Assembly (NCBI GenBank): GCA_021464245.1
Contig: JADCRB010000019.1
Span: 2,895,130 to 2,959,129, forward strand
Origin: Carallia brachiata
Taxonomy: Eukaryota > Streptophyta > Magnoliopsida > Malpighiales > Rhizophoraceae
Reading direction: 5' to 3'
Length of the DNA: 64,000 nt
Part shown: one piece after another, positions 24,027 to 35,180 of the stretch
Position numbering within the stretch: the stretch's first letter is position 1
Layout of the letters: the number at the start of each line of letters is the position of its first letter
Made by a program: the position numbers and the translations under genes
Notes under the pieces: generated by a model
The model's database searches: none
The model's input: only the letters and a program-made list of their open reading frames with translations
What the model was told of the DNA's origin: nothing

Positions 24027-26756
24027 CTAGGAAGGCTTATGAGTGGGAACAAAACGCGAGTAGGACAAATGACAGGAAATGGGATAGGACTTACCTGAAG
24101 AAACCATATTGGACGTTGGTGATGATGCCTTCTCTACCCCAGTGAGCTTACAAACATAGTCATTAAGATAACCAGGTGGTCGTCGTTCTCGCTGCGGTCG
24201 TATGACAAGAGTTGGGGCGGGTTGTTCCTCATAGAGTGGTAAAGAGGAAATTAATTGATTTGAGGCATTGTGATCAGCGGAATCGCTTGAAGGTGTAGCA
24301 GAATTTTGTGTGTCAAGAAAAGAGGATGTGACCATGGGTTCTGATTGAGAATCTAGTATTGGCAAGGGAATTACCACACTAGGATTGCTTGGGACATTTG
24401 ATGTTATGAAAGGGAATTGGTCCTCATAAAAAATAACATCTCTTGATATGAAAACCTTACGTAAGTCTAAGTCATAGACTTTATATCCCTTTTGGCCCAT
24501 AGGATAACCAATGAAAACACAAGGACGTGAGCGAGGTACAAATTTATCCTTAGACCTATTGATATTGTGAACATAGCAAAGACATCCAAAAACTCGTAAA
24601 TGAGAATATGGTGGAGGTTTGGAGAATAGCATTTCATAAGGACTTTTACCAGACAACCTTGGAGTAGGAGTAAAATTAATTAGATAGGCTGCTGTCAACA
24701 CACATTCACCCCAAAACTTGATAGGTAAATTGGATTGAAACCGAAGAGCTCGAGCTACCTCTAAAAGATGACGGTGTTTACGCTCGACGACTCCATTTTG
24801 TTGTGGGGTATCAACACAAGATGTTTGATGAATAATACCATTAAGCTGAAAGAAAGCCAACATGGGACCAGCAGTAAATTCTAAAGCATTATCACTCCTA
24901 ACTTGCTTTATTGTGTGATCGAATTGAGTTTTGGCCAGGGCATAAAATTGAGTGAAAGAAAAATAGGCATCAGATTTTTGTTTGAGAAGAAAAACCCAAG
25001 TATATCTCGTATAATCATCAACGATAGTAAAAAAATAATAAGCATTAGACAAGGATGGAGTTTTATAAGGTCCCCAAATATCACAATGCACTAAATCAAA
25101 AGGAGACTCAGATTTACTAAAACTTAAAGGAAAAATATTGCGAGTTTGTTTAGCACGATGACAAATATCACAACACTTACTAATATTTTTGAAAGAGAAA
25201 TTAGATAAAAGAGGAATCATAGACAAACTATCAAAAGAAGAATGACCTAGACGCTCATGCCATAAGATTGGTGTGGAGGGGAATGTGGCAGCAATGAATG
25301 GTTTTTGAAGCTCACGAAAGTAGTACAAGCCATCACGTAATTCACCCACTCCAATCGGTTTCTTCGAGGTGAGGTCCTGCAAAACACAAAAGGTAGGAAA
25401 AAAAGTTACGGAGCAGTTAAGGTCTTTTGTCAATTTGCTGATGGAAACAAGATTGCACTTAAAAGAAGGTATGTAAAGAACATTATTTAATGGAAGGTTG
25501 GCGATTTTGGCTTGCCCACAAGAGTGGGTAGGTATGGCAGACCCATCAGGCAATCTAACTGGTGATGTATTATGAACATGACTAATATTAAAGAGAGTAG
25601 ATTGATCAAAAGTGAGATGTTCTGAGGCCCCAGTGTCCAAAATCCAACCAGAAAATTCATGAGATTGAGCAACCTTACCAACAAAATTGGCTACATTAGG
25701 ATTTGCATTAGAGGGCAACAATGACATGAGTTGATCATACTGTTCTTTTGTGAGAGTAAGACCTCCACTTGTAGGCTGTGTAGGATCTGAAACCATAGTA
25801 GTATTATTGGCTGAAACGTGAGTTGTACGTCCCTTGTAGGATTTTCCTTTGACATGCCAACCTGGTGGAAAACCCACAAGCTTGAAACACCTTTCTTTGG
25901 TGTGTCCTGGTTTGTCACAATGCTCACATCTTGGTTTAGAATCTCCTGAATAAGTAGAACTCCCTTGATAGGGCCCTCTTGGTGTGCCTCTTGAATTATT
26001 ATTTTGTCTTACAATGAAAGCTGCTGCCTCCAATGGTTGTGCTCGTGTGGTGGAAAGAGTTTGTTGCTTTTCTTCTTTGGTAACAAGAGCATAAGCCTTG
26101 TTGATTGTTGGAAAAGGTTCCATATTTAAGATTTGTGATCGAATGATTCCATATTGATTATTCAATCCTATGAGAAATTGATGGACATTTTCTTTTTCTT
26201 TTTCTGCAAAAATTTCTTTCATTGCACCACAAGTGCAAGGAGGAATAGTTGAGTAAGTTGCTAATTCATCCCATGAACCTTTCAATTTTGTGTAGTAGGC
26301 TGCCACAGATAAGTCTTTTTGTTGCGCAAGACAAATTTCCCTCTTTAATTCATGGATGCGAGGGACGTTTCCTTGCGAGAAACGTTCTTGCAAATCTGTC
26401 CACATCTCCTGGGCTGTATCTACATAAGCAACACTATCATGTAGTTCAGGAGTTAAAGCATTAAAAATCCAAGAAATTACCATGGAGTTGCATTTTTCCC
26501 ACATCTGCACTTCTGCCCCATCACCTTTCGATTTTGGTAGTGATCCATCAACAAACACAAGTTTGTTCTTGGCTCGAAGAGCATTGATCATGGCTCTCCT
26601 CCAAGTGGGATAATATTCTCCTTTGAGGAGACATGAAACCAAGATGGTTCCTGGGCTATCTGAAGAATTGAGGAAATAAGGAGAGGAAAAATCTTGATCT
26701 GACATAGACTTCAATGTTGAAGTCTTGGAGATGGTAGAAGAAAATTCTTCACCCAT
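24027..26756 (-). CDS. Copia Gag-protease-integrase frame (~909 aa)
   Basis: This is the first part of the retrotransposon polyprotein. The open frame extends into the LTR, but MGEEFSS at 26756, just after the primer-binding site, is the likely start. Domains: UBN2/copia-type Gag (about residues 25-240, with WRRAMINALRAKNK), zinc knuckle CEHCDKPGHTKERC (CX2CX4HX4C, about 277-290), aspartic protease DTGAS (about 374), integrase HHCC zinc region WHERLGH...CDIC (about 500-532), and catalytic core with HCDIWGP, SDNALEF and the QNGVVERKHR glutamate. The frame ends at 24027 after VPTHKPS because one base appears to be missing, so RT is not reached. Domains that are present look intact. Confidence 0.9.
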   Translation of the reverse strand: MGEEFSSTISKTSTLKSMSDQDFSSPYFLNSSDSPGTILVSCLLKGEYYPTWRRAMINALRAKNKLVFVDGSLPKSKGDGAEVQMWEKCNSMVISWIFNALTPELHDSVAYVDTAQEMWTDLQERFSQGNVPRIHELKREICLAQQKDLSVAAYYTKLKGSWDELATYSTIPPCTCGAMKEIFAEKEKENVHQFLIGLNNQYGIIRSQILNMEPFPTINKAYALVTKEEKQQTLSTTRAQPLEAAAFIVRQNNNSRGTPRGPYQGSSTYSGDSKPRCEHCDKPGHTKERCFKLVGFPPGWHVKGKSYKGRTTHVSANNTTMVSDPTQPTSGGLTLTKEQYDQLMSLLPSNANPNVANFVGKVAQSHEFSGWILDTGASEHLTFDQSTLFNISHVHNTSPVRLPDGSAIPTHSCGQAKIANLPLNNVLYIPSFKCNLVSISKLTKDLNCSVTFFPTFCVLQDLTSKKPIGVGELRDGLYYFRELQKPFIAATFPSTPILWHERLGHSSFDSLSMIPLLSNFSFKNISKCCDICHRAKQTRNIFPLSFSKSESPFDLVHCDIWGPYKTPSLSNAYYFFTIVDDYTRYTWVFLLKQKSDAYFSFTQFYALAKTQFDHTIKQVRSDNALEFTAGPMLAFFQLNGIIHQTSCVDTPQQNGVVERKHRHLLEVARALRFQSNLPIKFWGECVLTAAYLINFTPTPRLSGKSPYEMLFSKPPPYSHLRVFGCLCYVHNINRSKDKFVPRSRPCVFIGYPMGQKGYKVYDLDLRKVFISRDVIFYEDQFPFITSNVPSNPSVVIPLPILDSQSEPMVTSSFLDTQNSATPSSDSADHNASNQLISSLPLYEEQPAPTLVIRPQRERRPPGYLNDYVCKLTGVEKASSPTSNMVSSGKSYPISCHLSYSRFVPTHKPS

Positions 26757-26773
26757 GATGAAGGAAGTAACCA

Positions 26774-26786
26774 GGCTCTGATACCA
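26774..26786 (-). other. Primer-binding site of copia element (tRNA-iMet)
   Basis: On the minus strand TGGTATCAGAGCC directly follows the 5' LTR end ...TTTTACA. It is complementary to the 3' end of initiator methionine tRNA, the usual primer for plant copia elements. Confidence 0.9.
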
Positions 26787-26998
26787 TGTAAAATTAGATA
26801 GCAGAGAAAGCTCAAATATTCTCATTGACAATGATCAAAATATATACAGATGGGTGAGTAAATTACATGATTTACTAAATCTGCTAAATAAGGAAAAAAA
26901 ATATAAACCTAATAAAGAAAAGATTTACAAATATCCTGAAGATAATTCTAAATCAAATCGTAGAGATTGAGAATGAGATTGACATAATATTTCCAATA
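26787..26998 (-). repeat. 5' LTR of copia element
   Basis: It spans 212 bp and is the same as the left LTR by eye. The outer end abuts CTTCC (26999-27003), the second target duplication. Confidence 0.9.
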
Positions 26999-27003
26999 CT
27001 TCC
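26999..27003. repeat. Right 5-bp target-site duplication (CTTCC)
   Basis: It matches 22251-22255 exactly and marks the right edge of the insertion. Confidence 0.85.
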
Positions 27004-27099
27004 AAACATCAGAGTCGCACATCAACATCTATTTGCGGAAACTAATAAAGGAGCCTTCACTTCACTTACTGCCTTAGAAAGGAAGAAGCTTCATTTAGG

Positions 27100-27250
27100 C
27101 ACCCACTGGTGGACTAAAGTATACGAAATTGTTACAATGTTACTGGTATATGCTGGAACCTATGCTTTTTTTTACGATCATATACAGCGCAGGGATGCGT
27201 CCGATTGGCAAGTCGGTCGCGTCCTCGATAAGGATCCACACCACCAAACA
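27100..27250. repeat. Third, diverged copy of CYP81 3'-flank block
   Basis: GTGGACTAAAGTATA, then TGCTGGAACCTATGCTTTTTTTT, CGCAGGGATGCGTCCGATTGG and ATAAGGATCCAC match blocks at 19110-19165 and 21800-21960. Because it lies just beyond the copia element, the retrotransposon landed inside or next to an already duplicated array. No P450 exon sequence was seen with it. Confidence 0.5.
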
Positions 27251-27507
27251 TTTTCATTTGAACTTTGAGTCAGTTGTACCGAAATCCTGGAAATCCTACT
27301 GCGATAACCAAGCAAGAAAATGGCATGCATACTATTCAGGTATCGAGCACACTCTCAAATTTCATTTAGTCAAATTACTTCCAAGGCTAGGGGGACAAAG
27401 AAGCTGTTTTTTCTCCATCATAATGAAAACAACACGAGAAGGCAAATATTGATTTAAACACACACACACACGCACACACACAAAAAGCTTTACTCTATTG
27501 AAAAGCA

Positions 27508-30500
27508 TCAGAGACTTCTTGGCTTTATCATAGCATGCAATGGATGAAGCATGCGGCTGGTAAGAGCCAGAGTGTCAACATTTTCTTCAACTTCATGTCG
27601 TAATTTCCACTCAAATTCTTGTACTAGCCTGCCAATTGATGTGCATCCAATCAGCATTGCCTGAAGAGCACCTGCGCACACCCTCTTTCCGGCTCCGAAA
27701 GCCATAGTTTTGTGCAAGTCCACGAGATCATGATTGCCATCAAGGAATCTCTCAGGCTTCCACTCTTCAGGGTTTTCCCACCGATTCTTATCCCTATTGC
27801 AACCATATATATTTATAGCAATCTGCATACACAACAGCATCAAGCCAAAATGTATGATCAATGTTAATTGAAAGAAGTATAAATATATTTGACGACCAAC
27901 CAATTACCTCCATTCCAGCAGGGACACAGTAGCCCCCTAACTGTGTATCTTCATGCACAAATCGCAAAGGTAAAACTGGAACTGGACTGTGCTTTCGAAG
28001 AGTTTCATGAAATACAGCATTCAAGTACGGAAGTTGGGGCAAGTGTTCCTCCTCAATTTTCTTAGATCCGCAAACATTTATGATTTCGCGATACAGTTTA
28101 TCCTATAGTACAAAAGCATTAATCAGTCAGGAAAATCACATTACTCCTATCCCCGAAGATAAAAATATACAACTTAGTTAATGAAACAACCTGACAGACA
28201 GGATTCTTTGCAAGTTCATTCATTGCCCACTCTGTAGCAACCAATGTAGTATCGGCTGCCTCAATAATTGGCTCCCAAACTAACATACGAATTTGAGCCT
28301 CTGTAAGTGTTTTGTCTTCGGATAATAGTAAGTCAAGAAAACAGTTTACTTCCTGTTCCGAGCTTGCTTCAGGTTAGTGAAAATATAAATGTTGAAAAGG
28401 AATCCACCGCTGGAATGCTCACAAAGAAAAGTACCTGTCCTGAAGCAATCCGTTTCTTCTGCTTCTTGATAAGAGCCGTCATTACAGCTTGCCTGCGAAA
28501 AACCAATCGCTGGATTTTCATTTCAAATGCCCGATTAGGAATCCATCTCAAATAGGGGAAGAAATCTCTCCAATCCACTTCAATGGCACCTTCCATTTGA
28601 TCGAGGACTAGAACCCTGAAAATCTCCTCCCTCGAGAAAGAGATCCCAAGTTCCTCAGAATAAACAGATTCCACATCCTCTCCCAAAGCCTGTAAAAATT
28701 TTTCAATTGCCTTTCAAAATTGCAGATGACTTGGCAGCTAGATAATCACAATACCTTTTGTTTGAATCTATAATTAGAAGAAAAAACGTGAACCATATGA
28801 ACTGAAAATGAAAAACTTACTTCTTTCATTGCTAACCCGAAAAGTTCAGACTGAAATATTTCCCTGAATTCTACATCTTGATAAGGGTTGGCGTTGAAAT
28901 GAGCGTGCAATTGGCTCGAAACATTATTTACCAGGGTGTCCCTGTGGCAACGGTGACGTTTCTGGAAATCAAACGCTAATGAACATCAACTGTCTTTGGA
29001 CAGCAATTGTGTTTGTTAAAGTGCATAATGTCTAATATTAAGAAAAAATAAGTTATAAAATAACTTATAATGAATTTGAATTTTCATTACTTCTAATTTG
29101 AACTTTAGTAAGATATGAGACCTATAAACATTATTCGACAGTGGTAATAACCCCTTTTGGGAGTTAAACTAGCTAACCTGAGCAATCGATCCCAATAAAT
29201 TGGAAATTGCATATTGTTTCACCATCTTGTAAAACTTATCATAATCACTTGTAGCGACCATACATTTATCTTGAGTAAGTAGAGTCAAGGCCTTTGATAG
29301 TTTTCTCGTCGAGATGGATGAATATCTAGTCACCATGGCCTGCAAAATAACAATTAGGCAAGTATGGATTTCCCGTTGATCAATCTGTTGTATCCTTTAA
29401 TGATCGGAACAAATATTTTCAGGAACAAGTTGCATTCTACATTTCGCAACAACTAAAACTAAAAAACGAGAACAATCATTACATTTACAAAGCTGAGTCG
29501 ACAATGTCGATATGTAGTTAGCAAGACATTCTCCAGAACAAGAAACGTAGCTAAACAATCGGGGCCTATGGTCTTGTCGGGCCCACATTGGCCTAAGAAG
29601 CCATTACTTCCTGAGCGTGATTCCGTGGACAGAGAAACTAAGCCACAGGAGAGCAGGAGACAGAAGAAGTGACATATAAACTCCACATATTTAAAAATAA
29701 TTCTTTTTTAAAATTTTGAACTATTCTGCCAAAAAATCCACTAATTTTCGAAAATAATAATTATTCTGTAAGATCCTCTCGCAAACTTATTCTAACTTTT
29801 TTTGATAGAATTTCTTTGTCAACCACTTTTTCCTTACTTATAACTTGAAAGCAAAATGACGTTGTACCAGATTGTGATGAGAATAGTATAAAATCACAGA
29901 CCAAAAAGGAAGGGTGCGACTAAATGCACTCAAAACGGTACACCGAATCACACTTCAACCAATTTATTATTTTATTTTTTAATATAAATATAAATTTAAA
30001 TGAGTGTTATTTTAAATTCTAAAAGTTAAATTTCAAATTTTATACCTAATCAGGGAGTTGTAGGGGCTAAGTAAATCTTGTTGTAGATATGTATTTTATT
30101 TTTCTTTTTATTTTTTTAAGTTTTCCATGAAATTTGTGTATATGCACAATTATAATTGGATCTTTGCTTCCACGTCGTAAGGATAAACAAAGTGAACTAA
30201 AATTGTACCTCTTTGGCAACTTCAGTTGAATTGAGAACGACAATGGTGGAAGCACCGGTTTTGATTGAGTAGATTGGTCCATAAGTTTCAGCCCACTTAG
30301 TGAATGTCTTGTGGGGTTTCTTCTCCTTCAGCTGCAGCAGATTCCCTATCACTGGCCACCCTGGTACTTCTGTATCAAATTGAATATTCACTCCTCATTA
30401 TCTTAAATCATTTTAACCATATTTTAACGCAAAAAACCAATTGACCTGTTGTAGAATCAATGGTATACCTGGAACAGGAGGAAGATTGGAAGATGCTTGC

Positions 30501-30625
30501 CTTTGATTATTAGGGACGAACTTTTTGGACACCAACACAAAGAAGATAAACCCACACACGGCAGCAGCAAGGGTGGCGTAGGGCATCGACTGGGAACTTT
30601 GAAGGATGCTAGTTAGAGTTTCCAT
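27508..30625 (-). CDS. KO: ent-Kaurene oxidase, CYP701A (515 aa, 8 exons)
   Basis: This P450 converts ent-kaurene to ent-kaurenoic acid in three oxidations, an early gibberellin step at the plastid envelope/ER. Exons on the minus strand: 30625-30469, 30369-30209, 29339-29178, 28961-28821, 28689-28435, 28352-28191, 28102-27908, 27822-27508. All keep frame with GT-AG borders and sum to 515 aa, the usual length. Family-typical text includes [36 protein letters not shown] and [15 protein letters not shown]. Catalytic motifs are intact: I-helix EAADTT (about 323-328), ETLR (about 379), WKPERF (about 432), haem loop [10 protein letters not shown] (Cys about 460). An N-terminal hydrophobic anchor is present. 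METLTS was chosen as the start to match homologues; MQIQ four codons upstream is possible. No defects were seen. Confidence 0.95.
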
Positions 30626-30691
30626 TTGAATCTGCAATGGGAATATTTAATGCGTAGTGCCTTTCTGTTGCGTACACTAATCTCTCTGTCT

Positions 30692-30703
30692 CTATATATA
30701 TAT
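30692..30703 (-). promoter_or_regulatory. TATA-like sequence of ent-kaurene oxidase gene
   Basis: On the minus strand ATATATATATAG lies about 70 bp before the ATG, followed by AGACAGAGAGA. Position and sequence suit a TATA box, though AT microsatellites are common here. Confidence 0.4.
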
Positions 30704-32738
30704 GGTTGTTTAAGATGCTCTAATTTTTTATATCCCACAAGGGACAGTTGTTTAAGATACTGAATACTGAAGATGTCCAAAAACAATCCAAGTCTGGGTT
30801 TTCCTGCACTACAAAAAGAGTATTAATACATGTATAAAATTTTATTATTTTAATTAGTATTTCGATTGCAATATAATTGATAATTTAGTGTTTAGATTGT
30901 AATAAAATTAACAATTTTTATAATAAAATTAATAATTTTTAATAAAAATTTAAAATTATTATTTTTTATTATAAATATTATTAATTTTATTTCTTTTAGA
31001 ATACAAATAGAGACAACACGTACCAATATTTTCATTTGTGAAAAAGTACGCCACTTAGCAATTAGCATTATTTAAAGGGCAAGATAGTAATAACATGGAG
31101 ACAGGGTAGAGGGTAACTTTTTTTTTTTTTCAAAAAAAAAAAGTAGTACCATGGAGATGGTTTATTTTTTTTTATTTTATTTATTTGTAAAATTCATTAA
31201 CATATAATTAGTTCATATTTATTATTATTATTATTATGTACCATCGAATAGTGTTCGTTTTGAAATTTATATGCTTTTCGGCTTACTTTGATGCCCGTGG
31301 ATATGATAAAAAGAGAGCAATGCGGGTAACGACAAAATGTCATAAAAAAGAATAATGGTTGGGCACAAGCCAAGAGATGCCGGTTGCCATGAGTTTTTGT
31401 CGGTTCTTAAATTCATATGCTTTTCGGCTTATTTTGATGCCATGCCCGTGAATGCCAAATAAAATAAAGTTTAAAATTATTATAAATTATATTAAATAAT
31501 TATATTTTATTAATATAAAATTTTATATTATTTAACACGTTTTTTTGACGTGTATTTTGTTTGATTTGCACGCAATGTAAGAAACTTATACTACAACGAG
31601 CTAAATGCATAAGTAAAAGGCCAAACTGCCTCGTAACAAGCGTAGACAAGAAAAAAAAAGTTTTAGTAATATGTCAAATAAATCTCATAACTCAAGCTGA
31701 TACGTAAGGAATTTTTAAAAAATGTTATAAGTAATGTGGAATCTCTGTGTTTTGTTAATATAAAATTTTACACACTTAAACAGTGGATGAGAGATAAATA
31801 AAGTGCGCACAATGCCGTAAAGACAAAGTGTCGTAAAAAGGAATATGGTTGGGCACATGAAAAGAGATGCCAGTAAATATTATCTATATATAAAAAGGAA
31901 TAATCGTAAAAAGATGCAGGCAAATTGATCACAAGTTAGCATTTGAACTGGCTTAATTAGCAGCAAGAAAATCATTTTTTGTTAATTAGAATGTTAGTTG
32001 GTACAAGTTACAACAACTGTAGCATTTTACAATTTTATAAATTATACATTTATTTCTTAAAAATTAAAATCTAAGATTTCAAAAAAAAAAATAAATTTTA
32101 ATTACGTGAATTGTGCGACAACATAAAAAACATGTTAAAAGGTAGAACAACTCTTGATGCGCCATTTGCTTTCTTTTCCCTTGTCGTGTTTTGCTTTTGA
32201 TTTTTTTACATTAGTTCCAACTGTAGTTCCTAGAGTTAATATCATACGCCTGCCCCACCACATGGGCAAGGGAGATAGCACCCATCCTCAAAGACATTAC
32301 TAGGATCCTGAACCCGATTTCTAATATATTTTATTCTTATATACGTTGAGAAGTCGATAAGGGAGCAGATTGGATTGCAATTCAGTCTAATAAGGGATCA
32401 TGATCCTTGGACTGGAAAAACAATCATCTTGAGGACTTTTACTGAATTCTTTGTATCGACTCTATTTAGTTTGTCTATAATTACTATTTACAGTAAAAAA
32501 AAAAAAATTATACAGCGAATACATGGGAGGTGTCGCCCGTCTTTGATTTGTTATCTTGAAAATAAACTGCCTGTGTGTTTCTTGGCTCTACCCTCTTGAC
32601 AAGGCCTTGGAAAGCGTCCACAATTAAGGTTGAACATAAAAACACGCTTAATGCCAACTGCGAGGGGCAGCCGATGGAGGATATTGTCTTATGCTTCAAC
32701 ATATAAGATGGATTCTTACGAACACTTTTCTACCTAAT

Positions 32739-33225
32739 CTTAATACTGTATTTGGATAAAATTCTTGAGGGAGAGAAAAGTGGGAGAGGAAAGTAGAGGA
32801 GAGGATCATTAGATGAAAAGAATATTTTTTTTCTCTCTTGTATTTGGAAAGAGGTGATGAGACGGAGAAAAATTATAAATTCTTTTATTTGAAAAATGGT
32901 AGAAAGTGGTGAAGAGAAATATAAAATGTATTAAAATAATAATTTTATCTTTCATAATAAATTCTATTAAGATATTTGTTTAGGTAAAATTATAATTTTT
33001 AAATTATGTAAAAGTAATTGAGTCATTTAATAAATTTAGTAGGAGAACTAACAACTTTCCTCCTATTTTTAAGAGGATTGGTTTTAGTGGGGTAGGGAGA
33101 ATTTGGGAAATTAGAAACTTTCCTCTCCTCCACTTTTCAAACATTTTTCAAATACAATAATTTACTTTAATTCTCTCATTTTCCTCTCCCTCTCCCCACT
33201 TTACCTCCTTTAAACACAGTGTAAG
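32739..33225. repeat. GTGTTTGG-type foldback element (~487 bp)
   Basis: The left end CTTAATACTGTATTTGG and the right end CCTTTAAACACAGTGTAAG are approximately inverted. Inward, GGGAGAGAAAAGTGGGAGAG at the left faces CTCATTTTCCTCTCCCTCTC and CCCCAC at the right, continuing the inverted arms. The centre is A/T-rich with no coding. This is the clearest member of the family also seen near 5259, 10397 and 34074. Confidence 0.5.
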
Positions 33226-34073
33226 TAGACGTATAGCCACGAATTTACTAGAAAGTGAATGAAAAAAAAAAGTATAATATGATTGATAAAAAGTAATGAT
33301 TAGAAAGTTGTGAGAAAGAAAATAAATAGTAATTTGTCATAAATAAAGTAAAAAATAATTGTTTAAATGATAAAAAATAAAAAAAAATAATTAAAAATTT
33401 TAAAATTTTCTTTTCTTTTTCCTTCTCTCGGAAAGTAGCCAAATGTTATGAAAGTGTTTTATATATATGCCAATGTGATTTCATTCCAGTTAAGTCAAAC
33501 TATAATTTTATTAATTTAATTAATTCTAAATAGGAACTTATTTAAAATAAAAATATTAAAAATTGAAGATCGATTTGAGAACTAAAAAAATTTAAAAGTT
33601 TAAGCATTAAAAATCTCAAAAAATTAAAACTTCTTAATCACTTAATCCAATTAATTTCAACCCGCAAACGAAATTATTAATAGTGAAAGTGGCAAACCGA
33701 CTTAGTTATGCCACTACGTATTTACCGCCACTATTAAACCTAGTCTAAGCAAAGTTTTTGCTGCATTATCCAGCATTTAAAGCTTTTGTGGGCCCCAGTG
33801 GTCGGCCATGATGAATAATTTTCTTTTTTCTTTCCTATCTTGATATACGGTACAAACATTGTCAGAAGGGTCATTGTCATATAATTATATAATTTATAAT
33901 GTATAAAAAATGTGTAATTAATTTAATAATTAATTTATTTTTTAAATTTAATTTATTTTTATAATATAATAATTTAAATTTTTATGTATTAATTTTATAT
34001 TTATTATTATGTGTTTATTTAATTTTTCTCTTGTTAAAATTTTAACTGTCTAGTATAGTTGATTATCTCTAAT

Positions 34074-34400
34074 AATGTGTTTAGATTTGTAAAAAAGAAA
34101 ATTAAAAAAAATTATTATTTAAATTGATGAGAAAGTTGTTAAAAAAAATGTGAGAAATAAAAATAAATAGTAATTTATAATAGAAAAAATTGTAAGAAAA
34201 TAAAATTATTTGATTAATGAGAAAGTTGTGAAAAAAAATAATGAGAAATAAAGATCCATAGTTATTTGTGAAAAAAAAAATTATGAGAAAATGGTATTGT
34301 TTGACTTGATAAGAGTTCTTATAAAAAAAATTATAAAAAAATAATAAAATAATAATAATATTTTTTGATCAAAATTTTATTTTCTTATATTTCTCACAAA
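34074..34400. repeat. Probable foldback relative with tandem units
   Basis: It starts ATGTGTTTAGATTTG. The phrase TGATGAGAAAGTTGT / TAATGAGAAAGTTGTG recurs near 34122 and 34215 (period about 93 bp), followed by AAATA(G/A)TAATTT or CATAGTTATTTGTG. Composition and unit length resemble the 5259 element. Ends are uncertain. Confidence 0.3.
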
Positions 34401-34949
34401 AGCAAATAGAAGATCACTTTCAGTTCCTATTTGGTTTAATTGATTGTTTATTGAGTAGTATAATTGATTTTTGTTATTTATAATTGAAATACAATTGTAA
34501 TTTTAATTAAATTAATTTTTATTTTTTACTATTTAAATAATAAAATCATTATTTAGTGCTTTATATTTCTATTTTATGAAAGAATAATATTATGAAAAAA
34601 ATTTTCTACAAAAATTATTTTATCACAAGCTGTTTATCCAAACTGTAGCATCAAACTGCTTTTGTGAATAAGTTGCTGTTTAGGGAAGTTACCAGCAAAA
34701 ACCGATACTCAAAAAATATTTATCAAACACAATTTTTCATACTTTTTTTAAATGAACAACAAAAAGTACTCAAAAAATTTGAACAAAACACTCTCTTAAA
34801 CTTAGATCTCTAGATAGAATAAAAAAACAAATGTTGTCAAAAGAAATATAAATTATCTCAAACTTGAATGACAGCGCAAACAGAGCCAGTGTAATGATCA
34901 AGAAATCATCTATAGAAACACAAAAATCAACGATGCCAGATCCACTCCA

Positions 34950-35180
34950 AAGCGCGCTGATTTTATTGGGGAAACTTCGACATTACAGCAACATTTTGTG
35001 TCAGCCCATCAAATCAATGGGCAATGTTAAAAGGGATCAAATTGCAAGAAACGCAGGGAGATAAGGAAGATACGCCAACTCCTAGCTCGAATAATATCAC
35101 ACAATCCAAGTCTCAAAGCGCTTCAAAGCCGGTAGATCCCACCAATCGTGGAAAGGGACAAGTGGAACTTGATTAGCAAA
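34950..35180 (+). pseudogene. Possible coding relic, family unknown
   Basis: One frame reads FYWGNFDITATFCVSPSNQW, then a polar tail with TPTPSSNNITQSKSQSASK and PTNRGKGQVELD, ending at a stop near 35177. Its amino-acid mix is protein-like against an A/T-rich background. An in-frame TGA lies just before FYWG. I do not recognise it and saw no splice sites that rescue a gene. Confidence 0.25.

Larger units (their letters stand above)
22256..26998 (-). mobile_element. Ty1/copia LTR retrotransposon, full length (4,743 bp)
   Basis: Two 212-bp LTRs, identical by eye, flank a minus-strand gag-protease-integrase-RT-RNase H interior. Integrase before reverse transcriptase defines Ty1/copia. Inside the 5' LTR lies a primer-binding site TGGTATCAGAGCC matching the 3' end of initiator tRNA-Met. 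A purine tract TTGAGGGAGGA abuts the 3' LTR. On the coding strand the LTRs run TA...CA rather than TG...CA, a known non-canonical terminus in plants. Exact 5-bp duplications (CTTCC) flank the element. It lies between a broken CYP81 copy and the ent-kaurene oxidase gene, about 500 bp from the latter's stop codon. Frame breaks in pol mean that this copy cannot make a full polyprotein. Confidence 0.95.

Noticed and set aside
26757..26831. Gag start at the upstream ATG inside the LTR
   Set aside because: It would translate LTR and primer-binding site; MGEEFSS just after is the family-like start.
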